The notes under the pieces are model-generated. The model was not told where the DNA came from, made no database searches, and saw nothing but the letters and a program-made list of their open reading frames with translations. A stretch of DNA of 64,000 bases from Legionella beliardensis (GTDB taxonomy: Bacteria; Pseudomonadota; Gammaproteobacteria; Legionellales; Legionellaceae). The DNA lies in assembly GCF_900452395.1 (NCBI RefSeq), contig NZ_UGNV01000001.1:1637501-1701500 (forward strand), in the 5' to 3' direction. The first letter of the stretch is position 1, and every line of letters starts with the position of its first letter. A program made the position numbers and the translations under genes. Of this stretch, positions 7,964-17,414 are shown piece after piece.

Positions 7964-10847
7964 ATTTTTTTTCTTCTCGCCCTTCTTTTTCTTTCAATTC
8001 TACACTAATAGGAGGAATAGGAGATTTTATACCTGCTAATTTAAATTGCTCCATAATTGCAAAAAGAACTTTTGAGCGAACCTCAAAACGAGTATGTGTT
8101 TGCACATTTATAAAATATCGCACTTCAAACTCAATTAAAGCTTCATCAATTTTCTTTAAAAAAACCTGCGCCGGCGGCTCACTTACAATTTCTGGTGTGA
8201 TAGCCAATACATCTAAAATTATCTGCTGGATAATACTTGGATCATCAGCACGACTTACTTTAATAGGAACGACTGTTCTTATGATACTATCTTGATGAGT
8301 CCAATTGGTAAAAGGCTTATTAAATGTTTCAGCATTGGGAATTAAGACTTCCATATTATCCCAAGAAGAAACCCGCATTGAGCGAATACCAATATGGGAT
8401 ACGCGCCCCTCATAATTACCTAAAGTGATTAAATCACCTTCTCTAACTGGCCTCTCTATAAGTAGCATAATGCCACCTACTACATTACTGGCAAAATCTC
8501 GTAAACCAAAACCCATACCTACAGCAAGACCACCAATTACCATGGACATGCCACTAAAATCAAATCCCAGCACGCGTAACGTAATAATACTGCCAATCAG
8601 AATAACTGCATATTGAGTAAATACAGATAAGCTATTGCGGATGCCTGCATCTCTGGTATTACGGTATAACCAACGGTAACAAAATTCCCTCGTCCATTTC
8701 GCAGTCCAATAAAACACAGCCAGTACCACAAGAAACTCGCCTATACTCACTGACGTAATATGAATACCCGAAATATTAACTAAAGGATATTCTGCGATAT
8801 GCTGTAATTTTGCAACAATGGCTGAGTCTGACAACCAGCCAAATAATTGGCAAAAAATAACCAAAGACAATATAAGTAAAGATACGCGCAAAATTTTATC
8901 TAAAGGCTTTAAAATAACTTCTATCCATAACCACCCATTCGTTGAATTTGAAATCATCCATTCTGATAAAAGCTCCAGGGCATCAAACATTAATCCACGT
9001 ACAACGATATAACTGGTAATGATAAATAAAACTTGTACCTGATAACGGCTCATTGTCCAAGCTAAATTAATATAGCCAATTAAACCAATCACAGCGGTGA
9101 TAAACAAAGTAAGTGGTGTAAGTATCATTAATATCATGACCGCATTACGAACATAGCGTTTCTTATTTTTTAATACAGGATATAAAAGATGAGTGATAAC
9201 ATCCTTGCTCTTTAAAACAAGAATTGACACGGCCACTAAGAACAACATAAACAATCGATTAAATATATCTTGTAAAATTAATGGCAGCGGTAATTGATAG
9301 CTAAATACCATTAAAGCAGTCGTCCATCCCCCTGCTAGCAGCAGCCATTTTACTTGATAATATAATTTAACGTCCTTACCTGAAGAGTCGCTAATGCGCT
9401 CTAGCAAGATTAAACGAGCAATTAACAACATGGTACGAAATGTAAGCCACACTAGAATAAGATTAATTAATAATTGGTAATTACTAAAAGGAACCTTATT
9501 TAGATATAACATAAGGAATAGCGTACTGATAAATGCTAAATAAGGCATATTACGGCTTAATAGGGTTAAAAGCCCACCATATAAATGGCCTGAAAGCCTT
9601 GAACGCTCTTTATCTTGAGTTAAACGCTTTAATAAGTGCTGTAGGAAATAAAAGATAGCCGCTGTAACAATTAAAGTCAGCCAAATAAAGATGGCCGGTA
9701 CTGTATCTTGCCATAAATAATTATCGCGGGTTTTTAATGCCAGCGATTTTAAATAACTATAAAATTGCATAGGCATACGTGATAGCTCATGAATAATAAC
9801 AGGCCAACTGTCAATCCGATACTCAGATAAGCTTTGCCTTACAGAGAGCTGTTTTTTTAACTCCTGTTGATGATTTTCTAAATCTTCTTGCAGCGTTTGC
9901 TCTTGTATAGTGATATCAGCAATCCGTTTGTTAATAATGCTAGTTAATGTTGAGAATTGCTGCTTTAAGCTTGCCTCAGTTAAATGGCGCTGTTCTATAT
10001 TTAGCAATTGCACCATCTTTTTTAGGGCTTGCTCCATGTCTGAAAGTTGTGAAATAGTATTTTTATAAACTTCAGTTACCATTTGCAAGGTGCGAATATC
10101 TGGCGCTCTTAATAATTCATAATCAGCTTTTATTAGCTTACGCTGTAAGTTAAGACCAGCTTTCTTATGCTGAGTTAAATTAATCACTTGATTATTTAAT
10201 AATAATTTTGCTTCCAGTAGATAAACTGTTTTAGAATTTGCTTCTGCCTTAATTTTCTGCTGTAAAGTTAAGCTATTTTCATATAATTTATCTAAGGATT
10301 GGTTTAGTTTATCTTCTTGGGCATGTAACTCCCCTAAGCGTTGCCGCAATTGTGCTTTAGATTTCCATAGATCAAGTTTGTGTTTCTGCTCTAATAATAA
10401 TTCTTGATAGCGAGTGGCTAGGCTTAAATTTTCATTAATAAGTTCAATGGTTCTCTTATTAACTTCATTAAGTGAATTAATTCTTTCAATTTTTGCTTGC
10501 GAATTAATTTGTGGCGAGTCGGTTACTTGAAACTGCTGCAGCTGTTTAAGACGCAAACCAAAATCAGCTTGCAGCTTTTTTTGCGTAATTAAAAAACTTT
10601 CTAAGTTAGCAATTTTAGCCTTATTTAGAGCAATGAGCGCCTCGTTTTGCTGAACTTTTTTTAAATAATCCTCATCTGTTGTCGGTAAGGCAAATAATTT
10701 AGCCTCACCGCTGACTAAGGTAAAATTTGTTTTTTCTTGGGTTAAATATTCAATTAGTTTACTTGAATTATTCGTTGACGAGCGCGCAAACACCATTGTA
10801 GTACACAGTAACAGCACTATAATGACAAACAGCCACTTCCTTAGCAT
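7926..10847 (-). CDS. mscK: MscK/KefA-type large mechanosensitive channel
   Basis: The protein has about 973 residues from the ATG at 10847, which gives a proper signal peptide (MLRKWLFVIIVLLLCTTMVFA) and has GAGG eleven bases upstream. The frame is open to 10916 inside aspS, but that longer version buries the signal sequence. A coiled-coil periplasmic region of about 350 residues is followed by a multi-span membrane domain and a C-terminal MscS domain starting near residue 773, with the glycine/alanine-rich pore helix GGLAVGMGFGLRDF and the NVVGGI segment. E. coli MscK and MscM have about 1100 residues, so this version has a shorter periplasmic domain. It protects against hypo-osmotic shock. 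It follows aspS by 22 bases and overlaps mutH by 38. Confidence 0.88.
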   Translation of the reverse strand: MLRKWLFVIIVLLLCTTMVFARSSTNNSSKLIEYLTQEKTNFTLVSGEAKLFALPTTDEDYLKKVQQNEALIALNKAKIANLESFLITQKKLQADFGLRLKQLQQFQVTDSPQINSQAKIERINSLNEVNKRTIELINENLSLATRYQELLLEQKHKLDLWKSKAQLRQRLGELHAQEDKLNQSLDKLYENSLTLQQKIKAEANSKTVYLLEAKLLLNNQVINLTQHKKAGLNLQRKLIKADYELLRAPDIRTLQMVTEVYKNTISQLSDMEQALKKMVQLLNIEQRHLTEASLKQQFSTLTSIINKRIADITIQEQTLQEDLENHQQELKKQLSVRQSLSEYRIDSWPVIIHELSRMPMQFYSYLKSLALKTRDNYLWQDTVPAIFIWLTLIVTAAIFYFLQHLLKRLTQDKERSRLSGHLYGGLLTLLSRNMPYLAFISTLFLMLYLNKVPFSNYQLLINLILVWLTFRTMLLIARLILLERISDSSGKDVKLYYQVKWLLLAGGWTTALMVFSYQLPLPLILQDIFNRLFMLFLVAVSILVLKSKDVITHLLYPVLKNKKRYVRNAVMILMILTPLTLFITAVIGLIGYINLAWTMSRYQVQVLFIITSYIVVRGLMFDALELLSEWMISNSTNGWLWIEVILKPLDKILRVSLLILSLVIFCQLFGWLSDSAIVAKLQHIAEYPLVNISGIHITSVSIGEFLVVLAVFYWTAKWTREFCYRWLYRNTRDAGIRNSLSVFTQYAVILIGSIITLRVLGFDFSGMSMVIGGLAVGMGFGLRDFASNVVGGIMLLIERPVREGDLITLGNYEGRVSHIGIRSMRVSSWDNMEVLIPNAETFNKPFTNWTHQDSIIRTVVPIKVSRADDPSIIQQIILDVLAITPEIVSEPPAQVFLKKIDEALIEFEVRYFINVQTHTRFEVRSKVLFAIMEQFKLAGIKSPIPPISVELKEKEGREEKKYERALTKITPEQ

Positions 10848-10869
10848 TCCAAAAGAAACCTCATGTCGT

Positions 10870-12654
10870 TTATTTAGATACCGATAAGTTGGGTGCAAGG
10901 CGAATTCCCAATTCATTAAGTTGCGCCTGACCTACGGGCGTAGGCGCGTTAGTTAATAAACACGATGCAGATTGGGTTTTAGGAAACGCAATCACATCAC
11001 GTATCGATGATGAGTTAGTTAATAGCATGGCTAAGCGATCAACCCCTAAGGCAATGCCTCCATGGGGTGGGCAACCAAACTGTAGGGCATCAAGTAAGAA
11101 ACCAAATTTATCACTAGCTTCTTGCTCATTAATGCCAATTAAGTCAAACACAGTTTGCTGAAGCTCTGGTTGATGTATACGAATTGAGCCGCCACCAATT
11201 TCATAACCATTAATAACAATATCATAAGCCTTCGCTAACATGTTTGCAGGAGAAGCTTTCAAAGCGTCGCCATCGAGTTTACTAGGAGAAGTAAACGGAT
11301 GGTGCATTGGCTGTAATGCATTTGTTTTTGGATCAATTTCAAACATTGGCCAGTCAACTACCCAAAGTAATTGCCAACCAGATTGTACCAACCCATTATC
11401 ATGACCAAGCTTTACTCGTAAAGCGCCCATCGATTCGTTAACAATAGTTGCTTTATCTGCACCAAAAAATAATACATCACCTGTTTGCGCATCTAATCTA
11501 TCCAAAATAGAGTTTATCATATCTTCAGATAAGAATTTAAGAATAGGTGATTGCAGACCTGTCATACCCTGGGTGCGATCGTTGACTTTAATATAAGCTA
11601 AGCCTTTAGCGCCATAGATGCCTACAAAACTCGCATAGTCATCTAATTCTTTGCGGCTTAGTTTAATACCATTGGGTAACTTTAATCCAACAACTCGACT
11701 GTCTGGGTCATTGGCAGCTGCTGCAAACACTTTAAAATCAGCGGCTTGTACCAAGTCAGCAATATCAACAAGTTCCAATGGAATGCGTAAATCGGGTTTA
11801 TCACTTCCAAAACGACGCATGGCTTCAGCAAAGCTCATCCGCCTTAAAGGCAGGCTTAAGTCGACTTGCAATATATCTTTAAAAACTTTTGCTAACATGC
11901 CTTCAATTAATTGTTGAACATTTTGTTCATCAATAAAAGACATCTCAATATCAAGCTGGGTAAATTCAGGCTGCCTATCCGCCCTTAAATCTTCATCCCG
12001 AAAACAGCGCACAATTTGATAATACTTATCAAACCCTGACATCATTAATAACTGTTTAAATAATTGTGGGGACTGAGGAAGCGCATAAAAAGACCCCGGG
12101 TGTACTCGCGAGGGAACTAAGTAATCCCGGGCACCTTCAGGTGTTGCTTTGGTCAACATGGGGGTTTCAATATCAACAAAATCTTGTGCATTTAAGTATT
12201 CGCGTATACAACGAATGAGATTATGCCTAAGAATTAGATTCTTTTGCATATCAGGGCGACGAAGATCTAGGTATCGATAGCGGTAACGTAAATCTTCATT
12301 GATTGATTGATAATCATCAGGAAGAAACGGTGGGGTTTGCGCTTGATTTAGTATGTTAAGCTCATGGCCTAAAATTTCAATTTGGCCAGTAGGCATCTTA
12401 GGATTTACCATGCCTTCAGGTCGTGCTCTTACTTTTCCTTGAACACACACTACAAATTCAAGACGTAATTTTTCTGCTATTTTAAATACGTCAACTTGCT
12501 CAGGCTCATAAACAACCTGCACTAATCCTGAGCGATCACGAATATCTAAAAAAATAACGCCACCATGATCACGGCGATTATGAATCCACCCACAGATGGT
12601 TACAACCTGGCCTATCATTGTTTCATTAATTTCTGCACTGTAATGTGATCGCAT
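10870..12654 (-). CDS. aspS: Aspartyl-tRNA synthetase, predicted non-discriminating
   Basis: The 594-residue protein is a bacterial class II AspRS. An N-terminal OB-fold anticodon domain (about 1-105) is followed by motif 2 [18 protein letters not shown] near 216, a GAD insertion domain in the middle, and motif 3 GIALGVDRL near 535-543. The anticodon-domain signature RRDHGG has His30, and Gly81 follows in RPEG. In Pseudomonas aeruginosa His and Gly at these places mark a non-discriminating enzyme that also charges tRNA-Asn with Asp, whereas E. coli has RRDLGS. This predicts a GatCAB amidotransferase elsewhere in the genome. It sits in an fmdB-DUF502-aspS operon, an order common in proteobacteria. 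Confidence 0.97.
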   Translation of the reverse strand: MRSHYSAEINETMIGQVVTICGWIHNRRDHGGVIFLDIRDRSGLVQVVYEPEQVDVFKIAEKLRLEFVVCVQGKVRARPEGMVNPKMPTGQIEILGHELNILNQAQTPPFLPDDYQSINEDLRYRYRYLDLRRPDMQKNLILRHNLIRCIREYLNAQDFVDIETPMLTKATPEGARDYLVPSRVHPGSFYALPQSPQLFKQLLMMSGFDKYYQIVRCFRDEDLRADRQPEFTQLDIEMSFIDEQNVQQLIEGMLAKVFKDILQVDLSLPLRRMSFAEAMRRFGSDKPDLRIPLELVDIADLVQAADFKVFAAAANDPDSRVVGLKLPNGIKLSRKELDDYASFVGIYGAKGLAYIKVNDRTQGMTGLQSPILKFLSEDMINSILDRLDAQTGDVLFFGADKATIVNESMGALRVKLGHDNGLVQSGWQLLWVVDWPMFEIDPKTNALQPMHHPFTSPSKLDGDALKASPANMLAKAYDIVINGYEIGGGSIRIHQPELQQTVFDLIGINEQEASDKFGFLLDALQFGCPPHGGIALGVDRLAMLLTNSSSIRDVIAFPKTQSASCLLTNAPTPVGQAQLNELGIRLAPNLSVSK

Positions 12655-12666
12655 GGGACACCTATC

Positions 12667-13299
12667 TTAATAAGGATAAATAACAGGCTCTGCACCATTT
12701 TGTGGTTGCATAACACCTAAAGAAATAGTAAATTTCAACGCTTCATCAATAGTCATAGTCAGTTCAATCACTTCTCGTTTAGGCACCATGACTAAAAAAC
12801 CTGAGGTAGGATTTGGCGTAGTTGGTATAAATAAACAAACCATCTCATCCCCGGCATGAGAGACTATTTCAGGATTAGCCATGCCAGTTTGAAAAGCTAG
12901 TGTCCAAACGCCCTTACGCGGGTATTGAATTAACATCACTTTACGAAACGCTTGGCTATTGGTCGCAAAAATTGCTTGAATGACTTGCTTAGCAGCATTG
13001 TAAATAGAGCGCACAAGAGGAATACGAGCCAGTAAGGCTTCACCCCAGCCCATTAACCGCTGCCCAAGAATATTAGTTGCAACAACGCCGGTTATTATCA
13101 ATAACAACAGTGATAAAACTACGCCCAAGCCAGGAATACGTACCCCAAGCAGGTGCTCTGGTTGATAGGCCTGTGGTAAGAGCGCCATTGTTGAATCTAA
13201 TATGTCAATGATAAATCTTAAAACAACAAACGTCACAAGTATCGGCAGCCAAATTATCAAGCCTGCAAAGATAAAGCTGCGTATTGATTTAGGTTTCAA
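12667..13299 (-). CDS. DUF502 family inner-membrane protein
   Basis: The 210-residue protein begins with two hydrophobic segments (about 8-30 and 56-80, the second LSLLLLIITGVVATNILG) followed by a soluble region with the family-typical PLVRSIYNAAKQV and GFLVMVP segments. Proteins of this family are widespread between fmdB and aspS; no biochemical role is established. The start overlaps the stop of the FmdB-like gene by four bases (ATGA), and aspS begins 12 bases after the stop. Confidence 0.85.
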   Translation of the reverse strand: MKPKSIRSFIFAGLIIWLPILVTFVVLRFIIDILDSTMALLPQAYQPEHLLGVRIPGLGVVLSLLLLIITGVVATNILGQRLMGWGEALLARIPLVRSIYNAAKQVIQAIFATNSQAFRKVMLIQYPRKGVWTLAFQTGMANPEIVSHAGDEMVCLFIPTTPNPTSGFLVMVPKREVIELTMTIDEALKFTISLGVMQPQNGAEPVIYPY

Positions 13300-13580
13300 T
13301 CTCTTTCACCCTTTTCACCTGTTTGGGTTTTTACGTCACTCGAACTTTTATCTGAGCTCTCCTTGCCACTCCCTTTCTGAGTTGCGGGCGCAGAAGACTT
13401 ATTTTTAAAATCAGTAGCATACCAACCTGTTCCTTTTAATTGAAAGCCAGCCGCAGAAATAAGCCTAACCGCAGTATCTTTAAAGCATTGCGGACATTGG
13501 GTTGCGGGAGCGTCATGTATTTTTTGCATTAAATCAAATTTATGATGGCAATTCGCACACTCATACTCATAAATTGGCAT
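13296..13580 (-). CDS. FmdB-family zinc-ribbon protein
   Basis: The 94-residue protein starts MPIYEYECANCHHKFDLMQK and has two CxxC pairs (CANC and CPQC) that form a zinc ribbon typical of the FmdB/CxxC regulatory family. The C-terminal third is low-complexity, rich in Ser, Lys and Gly. GGAG lies eight bases before the ATG. It is the first gene of the fmdB-DUF502-aspS group. The family is linked to regulation in methylotrophs, but in gammaproteobacteria its role is not known. Confidence 0.85.
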   Translation of the reverse strand: MPIYEYECANCHHKFDLMQKIHDAPATQCPQCFKDTAVRLISAAGFQLKGTGWYATDFKNKSSAPATQKGSGKESSDKSSSDVKTQTGEKGERD

Positions 13581-13941
13581 CCAGAAATCTCCATAATTAT
13601 CAAGGTTCAGGAAATAAAAGAAAATAAAGCTGATATTTCGAGTTTATTGTATATAGTAATTTTTAAATAAAATTTCAATGAAAATTACTAAAATCTATGT
13701 TTCTAGCTAAAGAAATACTTATAAATTATAACTAACTCATTGAGTATAAACAATGCATACTTCGTATAAACTCTGGTTCAACAAGGGTAATTTCCTAGTT
13801 TTTAACAGGTTTGACCTAAATTTAGGAAAGCTATCGCACTATCTTTGCAAATCTTACGAAATGAAGGTAGAACAATCCAGTCTTAAGAGTTCTTCATCAT
13901 CTGAACTCGGGAACTTCAAAACCCCCGGTCATTGCGAGCCT
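13581..13941. other. Gene-poor gap with repeat remnants
   Basis: This 361-base gap lies between the divergent fmdB operon start and the 3' end of bioD, both on the minus strand. The right part carries a degenerate copy (13844-13880) and then the start of a well preserved copy of a dispersed repeat. A plus-strand open frame at 13753-14025 runs across these repeats and is not believed to be a gene. The promoter of the fmdB operon should lie in 13590-13750, but no clear boxes were seen. Confidence 0.5.
13844..13880 (+). repeat. Degenerate copy of the dispersed repeat
   Basis: The 37 bases beginning TTTGCAAATC and ending AACAATCCAG align with the repeat at 13931-13968 at roughly two thirds identity when compared by eye, with one gap, including a shared ACAATCCAG/GCAATCCAG end. 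It could be an old copy of the same element or, less likely, chance similarity. Confidence 0.4.
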
Positions 13942-13968
13942 TTACAGCGTAAAGGTGAAGCAATCCAG
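13931..13968 (+). repeat. Dispersed palindromic repeat, arm copy overlapping bioD
   Basis: This 38-base unit begins ATTGCGAGCC, contains the internal inverted pair CCTTTAC/GTAAAGG, and ends GAAGCAATCCAG. It matches the copy at 26221-26258 at 36 of 38 positions. The sequence family resembles the GCAATCCAG/CTGGATTGC palindromic elements dispersed in many intracellular bacterial genomes. Here it overlaps the last codons and the stop of bioD on the minus strand. The opposite inverted arm seen at 26 kb is absent, so this is a half element. Confidence 0.8.
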
Positions 13969-14589
13969 AGCTTTCTTATCATTGTAAACTCTACCTATAA
14001 GCGGCATATGCATTCTGGCTTCTAACGTGGCAATATTCTCTTCAACAACGAGCATATTATTGTCTAAATAATTAGCTACCCAACCAAAACAAGTAATTTG
14101 GTTCGCTTTAAGCACAGCATCTGTTAATAAGGCGTGATTTATACACCCTAAGCGCATGCCAACAACTAATATAACGGGTATTCTAGTTAGTTTTAAAAAA
14201 TCGAGCCATGTTTCTTGAGAATTTAGAGGAACTAGTAGCCCGCCTGCGCCCTCAATAAGCAAGTAATCAAACCGAGTAAACACGTCTTGTTGACAAAATT
14301 GAGCAATCTCGTCAACGGTAATTACCTCACCTGCAAATTGTGCCGCCAGGTGTGGCGAGATAGGTGGCAAATATTGCCAGCGATTAATAGTCAAATTGGG
14401 ATCAGCATTGTATCGCTGCAGCCTTATTACATCCTGACTAATTAATTGACCATTTATTTCATCACAACCACTTGCTAAAGGCTTTAACGCTTGCGCTTTA
14501 TACGTTTGGTTAAGATAATTTAACAAACTACCTAGTACATAGGTTTTACCACAATCAGTGTCAGTACCTGTAATAAAAAATTGTTTCAT
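13942..14589 (-). CDS. bioD: Dethiobiotin synthetase BioD, C-terminus supplied by a repeat
   Basis: The 215-residue protein has the P-loop GTDTDCGKT at residues 7-15 and the LIEGAGGLLVPL motif around 117, which mark dethiobiotin synthetase. It closes the ureido ring on 7,8-diaminopelargonate with ATP and CO2. The start overlaps the bioH stop by four bases. The final residues KALDCFTFTL and the stop codon are encoded by the dispersed repeat at 13931-13968, so the native C-terminus was replaced or extended by insertion. The core of the enzyme ends before this point with a normal PLIGRV segment, so activity is probably kept. Confidence 0.93.
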   Translation of the reverse strand: MKQFFITGTDTDCGKTYVLGSLLNYLNQTYKAQALKPLASGCDEINGQLISQDVIRLQRYNADPNLTINRWQYLPPISPHLAAQFAGEVITVDEIAQFCQQDVFTRFDYLLIEGAGGLLVPLNSQETWLDFLKLTRIPVILVVGMRLGCINHALLTDAVLKANQITCFGWVANYLDNNMLVVEENIATLEARMHMPLIGRVYNDKKALDCFTFTL

Positions 14590-15314
14590 AATAAGAATTT
14601 CTCAACTTCTTTAATAAAATCCTGTTGATGACTTATAAATGGCATGTGTGCCGCTTTAGGAAATAAAATATAATTAAACTGCGGATATAATTCTTGCATT
14701 CTGGGTAATAAATGCCTTGGTACGATGGCATCTAAACGTCCAAACATAAAACAAGTCGGGCTTTTTAAGCCTGGTAGACAGGGGCGTAAATCCCAGCTAG
14801 CAAGTATAGTTAAGCCATTGGTGAGTGCTTCTAGGTTTGAGCTAAACTCTCCCAAATTAGCGACTGAAGAAGAAAAATTCTGTAATTGCAAAGCGATAAA
14901 TTCTTCCGTCGTTTGTTTGGGATTCTGGCTTAAATTGATAAAAAATTGTTCTAAGGTCTGCGGTGTTATTCCTGGCCACTCTGTATCTTGGACAAAATAA
15001 GGTGACGTTGTCACATTGAGTAAATGCGAAACTCGCTCATGCTCCTCAATAGCAAGCTTGGTTGCAAAAAGCCCACCTAATGACCAACCGAGAACTGCAA
15101 ATTTTTCTGGCAGCTTACTTAGTAATTGTTCCTTAAATAAAGACCAGGACATCATTGTACTTTGTCCAAATCCAGGTAAATCGACTAAATAAAGGGTAAA
15201 ATTATTGGTTAATAGAGGAATTAGGGATTGCCAAATTTTTTGATTAAATCCCCAGCCATGTAATAAAACAAGGGGCCTATTACCCTTACCTATTTGGTTG
15301 ACTTTGAGTATCAT
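14586..15314 (-). CDS. bioH: Pimeloyl-ACP methyl ester esterase BioH
   Basis: The alpha/beta hydrolase of about 242 residues aligns with E. coli BioH. It has the oxyanion region LVLLHGWGFN, the nucleophile elbow GWSLGG, an acid in the FGRLDAIVPRH segment and the catalytic His in KAAHMPFISH. It removes the methyl ester from pimeloyl-ACP to end the BioC/BioH pimelate pathway. ATG 15314 gives the family-typical N-terminus MILKVNQIGKG; the frame is open upstream to 15371, but those residues are not BioH-like. It overlaps bioF by 29 bases and bioD by four. No bioC gene is in the cluster. Confidence 0.93.
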   Translation of the reverse strand: MILKVNQIGKGNRPLVLLHGWGFNQKIWQSLIPLLTNNFTLYLVDLPGFGQSTMMSWSLFKEQLLSKLPEKFAVLGWSLGGLFATKLAIEEHERVSHLLNVTTSPYFVQDTEWPGITPQTLEQFFINLSQNPKQTTEEFIALQLQNFSSSVANLGEFSSNLEALTNGLTILASWDLRPCLPGLKSPTCFMFGRLDAIVPRHLLPRMQELYPQFNYILFPKAAHMPFISHQQDFIKEVEKFLL

Positions 15315-16437
15315 CAATTTGCTGCAACCTATCAAATAAGTGATCAATATCCTGCGGCTCATGCTGAGCATTCAAGACAACGCGCAACCCTGTTGCAGTA
15401 CGACATACGGTTGGTTCACGCATGGCTTGACAAATAATACCGTATTTTTTTAATTGTAAAGCATAATCAAGCGCTTTATGTGGGCATCCTAATTGTAATT
15501 GTTGAATTGGGGTATGCGAGTGGCGCCATTTTAAAGGTGATTTTTGTATTTTCTGCTGAAAATAGGCAATTAATTCAGCCAGTTTACTGCGCCTATCATC
15601 TGATTTCATAACAATATCTAGGCTTTTTAAAAGACCATAACTTAAAGCAGGACTTACGGCAGTTGAGTAAATATTTGAACGTGCTTGTTGGAATAAAGCC
15701 TCTACCCACTCCCCTTGTCCAACTATAATAGCGCCTTGCCCACCTAATGATTTACTAAAGGTAATTAAACGTAGTGGCACTTGGTGTTGAGGCAATTGAT
15801 AATAAGCGACAGCACCTAAACCATGTGGCCCCACCACACCGAATGAATGCGCTTCATCAACTAAAATAGGTATTTGCCCGGTTGCACATAGCTTAGCAAG
15901 TATAGCCAAATTGGATTGCTGTCCGCTCATGCTAAAAATGGCCTCAGTAATAACCGCAGGGTTAATTATAGAATTAGAAAGCTTTCCTTCTAAATCCTCA
16001 TAATTATTATGCAAGAATCTCGTGTACTTTATATTATTTAATTTAATACCATCATAGATAGAAGCATGAACTGCTTTATCAATTAAAACATGGCAATTTA
16101 ATTGGGCAAGCAAAGAAACAATGCCAAGATTAGCTGCATACCCTGAACTAAATAAAAGCGCACTGTCAGCTTTTAAATAGTGTGCAAAGGTTCTTTCTAG
16201 CTCCTGATGAATTTTATGATAGCCACCCACAGACATAGAAGCACCACTGCCAGATGAATGCTTACAAAAACCCTGGGCATAAGCCCTTCTAACTTGCTCA
16301 TCATGTCTTAGCGATAGATAGTCATTAGAACTAAAATTAAGTACATGCGGCCCATATTCATCAATAATAGGTCGTGTTCTATATAAACCTTGTTGCAGCA
16401 ATAAGCTCTTTTGCTGCCTTAACAAATCAGTAATCAT
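15286..16437 (-). CDS. bioF: 8-amino-7-oxononanoate synthase BioF
   Basis: The 383-residue PLP enzyme condenses pimeloyl-ACP with alanine. The PLP lysine is K229 in TFSKSLGGQG, and the cofactor Asp and His are in VDEAHSFG (D194, H197). The glycine-rich SGYAAN segment near 98-103 and the substrate-binding GSGASMSVGG segment are present. A segment usually written FSMDGD in this family reads FSMSGQ here, a small deviation. The start overlaps the bioB stop by four bases. Confidence 0.94.
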   Translation of the reverse strand: MITDLLRQQKSLLLQQGLYRTRPIIDEYGPHVLNFSSNDYLSLRHDEQVRRAYAQGFCKHSSGSGASMSVGGYHKIHQELERTFAHYLKADSALLFSSGYAANLGIVSLLAQLNCHVLIDKAVHASIYDGIKLNNIKYTRFLHNNYEDLEGKLSNSIINPAVITEAIFSMSGQQSNLAILAKLCATGQIPILVDEAHSFGVVGPHGLGAVAYYQLPQHQVPLRLITFSKSLGGQGAIIVGQGEWVEALFQQARSNIYSTAVSPALSYGLLKSLDIVMKSDDRRSKLAELIAYFQQKIQKSPLKWRHSHTPIQQLQLGCPHKALDYALQLKKYGIICQAMREPTVCRTATGLRVVLNAQHEPQDIDHLFDRLQQIDDTQSQPNR

Positions 16438-17396
16438 GCTGGCAATGCTTGTAATCCTAATTTGTTAAATAGCTGCTCATCTTTATCAAGCTGGGGATTC
16501 TCTTGAGTTAATAATTTATCACCAGCCCAGACTGAATTTGCACCCGCAAAATAACATAATGCTTGTAACTCATCACTCATTTTGGTACGGCCAGCGCTAA
16601 GCCTTAGCATACTTCCAGGCATCAGTAAACGCGCTGTGGCAATAGTACGAACCAGCTCAAAAGGATCAATGGGTTTTGCCTGAGCTAGCGGTGTACCTTC
16701 GACAGGAATTAAGCTATTAATAGGTATACTTTCTGGCGGTGAAGGTAGATTTACTAAGGTATGTAAAAACTCAATACGATCCTCCCTGCTCTCCCCTAAA
16801 CCTAATATGCCGCCACAGCAGACTTTCATGCCTGATTTCCGCACCTCATCAATAGTGGCAAGGCGATCGTCGAAAGTACGTGTAGTTACTACCTTGTCAT
16901 AATAGGATGGCGATGTATCGATGTTATGATTATAAAAATCAAGGCCAGCTTGCTGTAAAGTGGTTGCCTGCTCCGTACTGAGCATGCCTAACGTCATGCA
17001 GGTCTCAAGGCCTAGGGCTTTTATTTCTTGAATTATTTCTACCAACTTAGGCATAGCTTTTGCTGGCGGACTACGCCATGCGGCACCCATACAAAACCGA
17101 GTAGCACCCTTTGCTTTGGCTTCCTGAGCTTTTTGCATGACTTCTTCTACTGATAACAAATTTTCTTTCTGAATAGCGGTTTTGTAATGCCCACTTTGCG
17201 AACAATAACCACAATCTTCTGGGCAAGCGCCTGTTTTAATATTTAACAACACGGCTAGTTGCAACTGATTAGCGCTATGGTGCTGACGATGGCATTGGTG
17301 TGCTTGAAACAATAAATCATTAAAAGGTTGTGTATAAATTTTTTCAATATCAGCTTTAGTCCAGCTAATTATCTGCTTATCCACGAATTTACTCAT
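16434..17396 (-). CDS. bioB: Biotin synthase BioB
   Basis: The 320-residue radical SAM enzyme inserts sulfur into dethiobiotin. The 4Fe-4S cluster cysteines are C58, C62 and C65 in CPEDCGYCSQ. The auxiliary cluster ligands are present, including C102 in RFCMGAAWR and the Cys pair in KVCCGGILG, with the Arg in RLSAGR. It is the first gene of the leftward bioBFHD operon. Its ATG lies about 20 bases downstream of a good promoter whose -35 box overlaps a BirA-like operator, so biotin-dependent repression is expected. Confidence 0.97.
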   Translation of the reverse strand: MSKFVDKQIISWTKADIEKIYTQPFNDLLFQAHQCHRQHHSANQLQLAVLLNIKTGACPEDCGYCSQSGHYKTAIQKENLLSVEEVMQKAQEAKAKGATRFCMGAAWRSPPAKAMPKLVEIIQEIKALGLETCMTLGMLSTEQATTLQQAGLDFYNHNIDTSPSYYDKVVTTRTFDDRLATIDEVRKSGMKVCCGGILGLGESREDRIEFLHTLVNLPSPPESIPINSLIPVEGTPLAQAKPIDPFELVRTIATARLLMPGSMLRLSAGRTKMSDELQALCYFAGANSVWAGDKLLTQENPQLDKDEQLFNKLGLQALPA

Positions 17397-17414
17397 TTTG
17401 TTATGGTGCGCTAC

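Noticed and set aside
10848-10916. Longer start of the MscK-like gene inside aspS
   Set aside because: It adds 23 residues before a clear signal peptide and overlaps aspS by 47 bases. The ATG at 10847 gives a standard N-terminus.
13753-14025. Plus-strand open frame of about 90 codons between fmdB and bioD
   Set aside because: It crosses two repeat copies and the opposite-strand end of bioD, has no ribosome binding site, and its translation is low-quality and Ser-rich. It is an artefact of the repeat.
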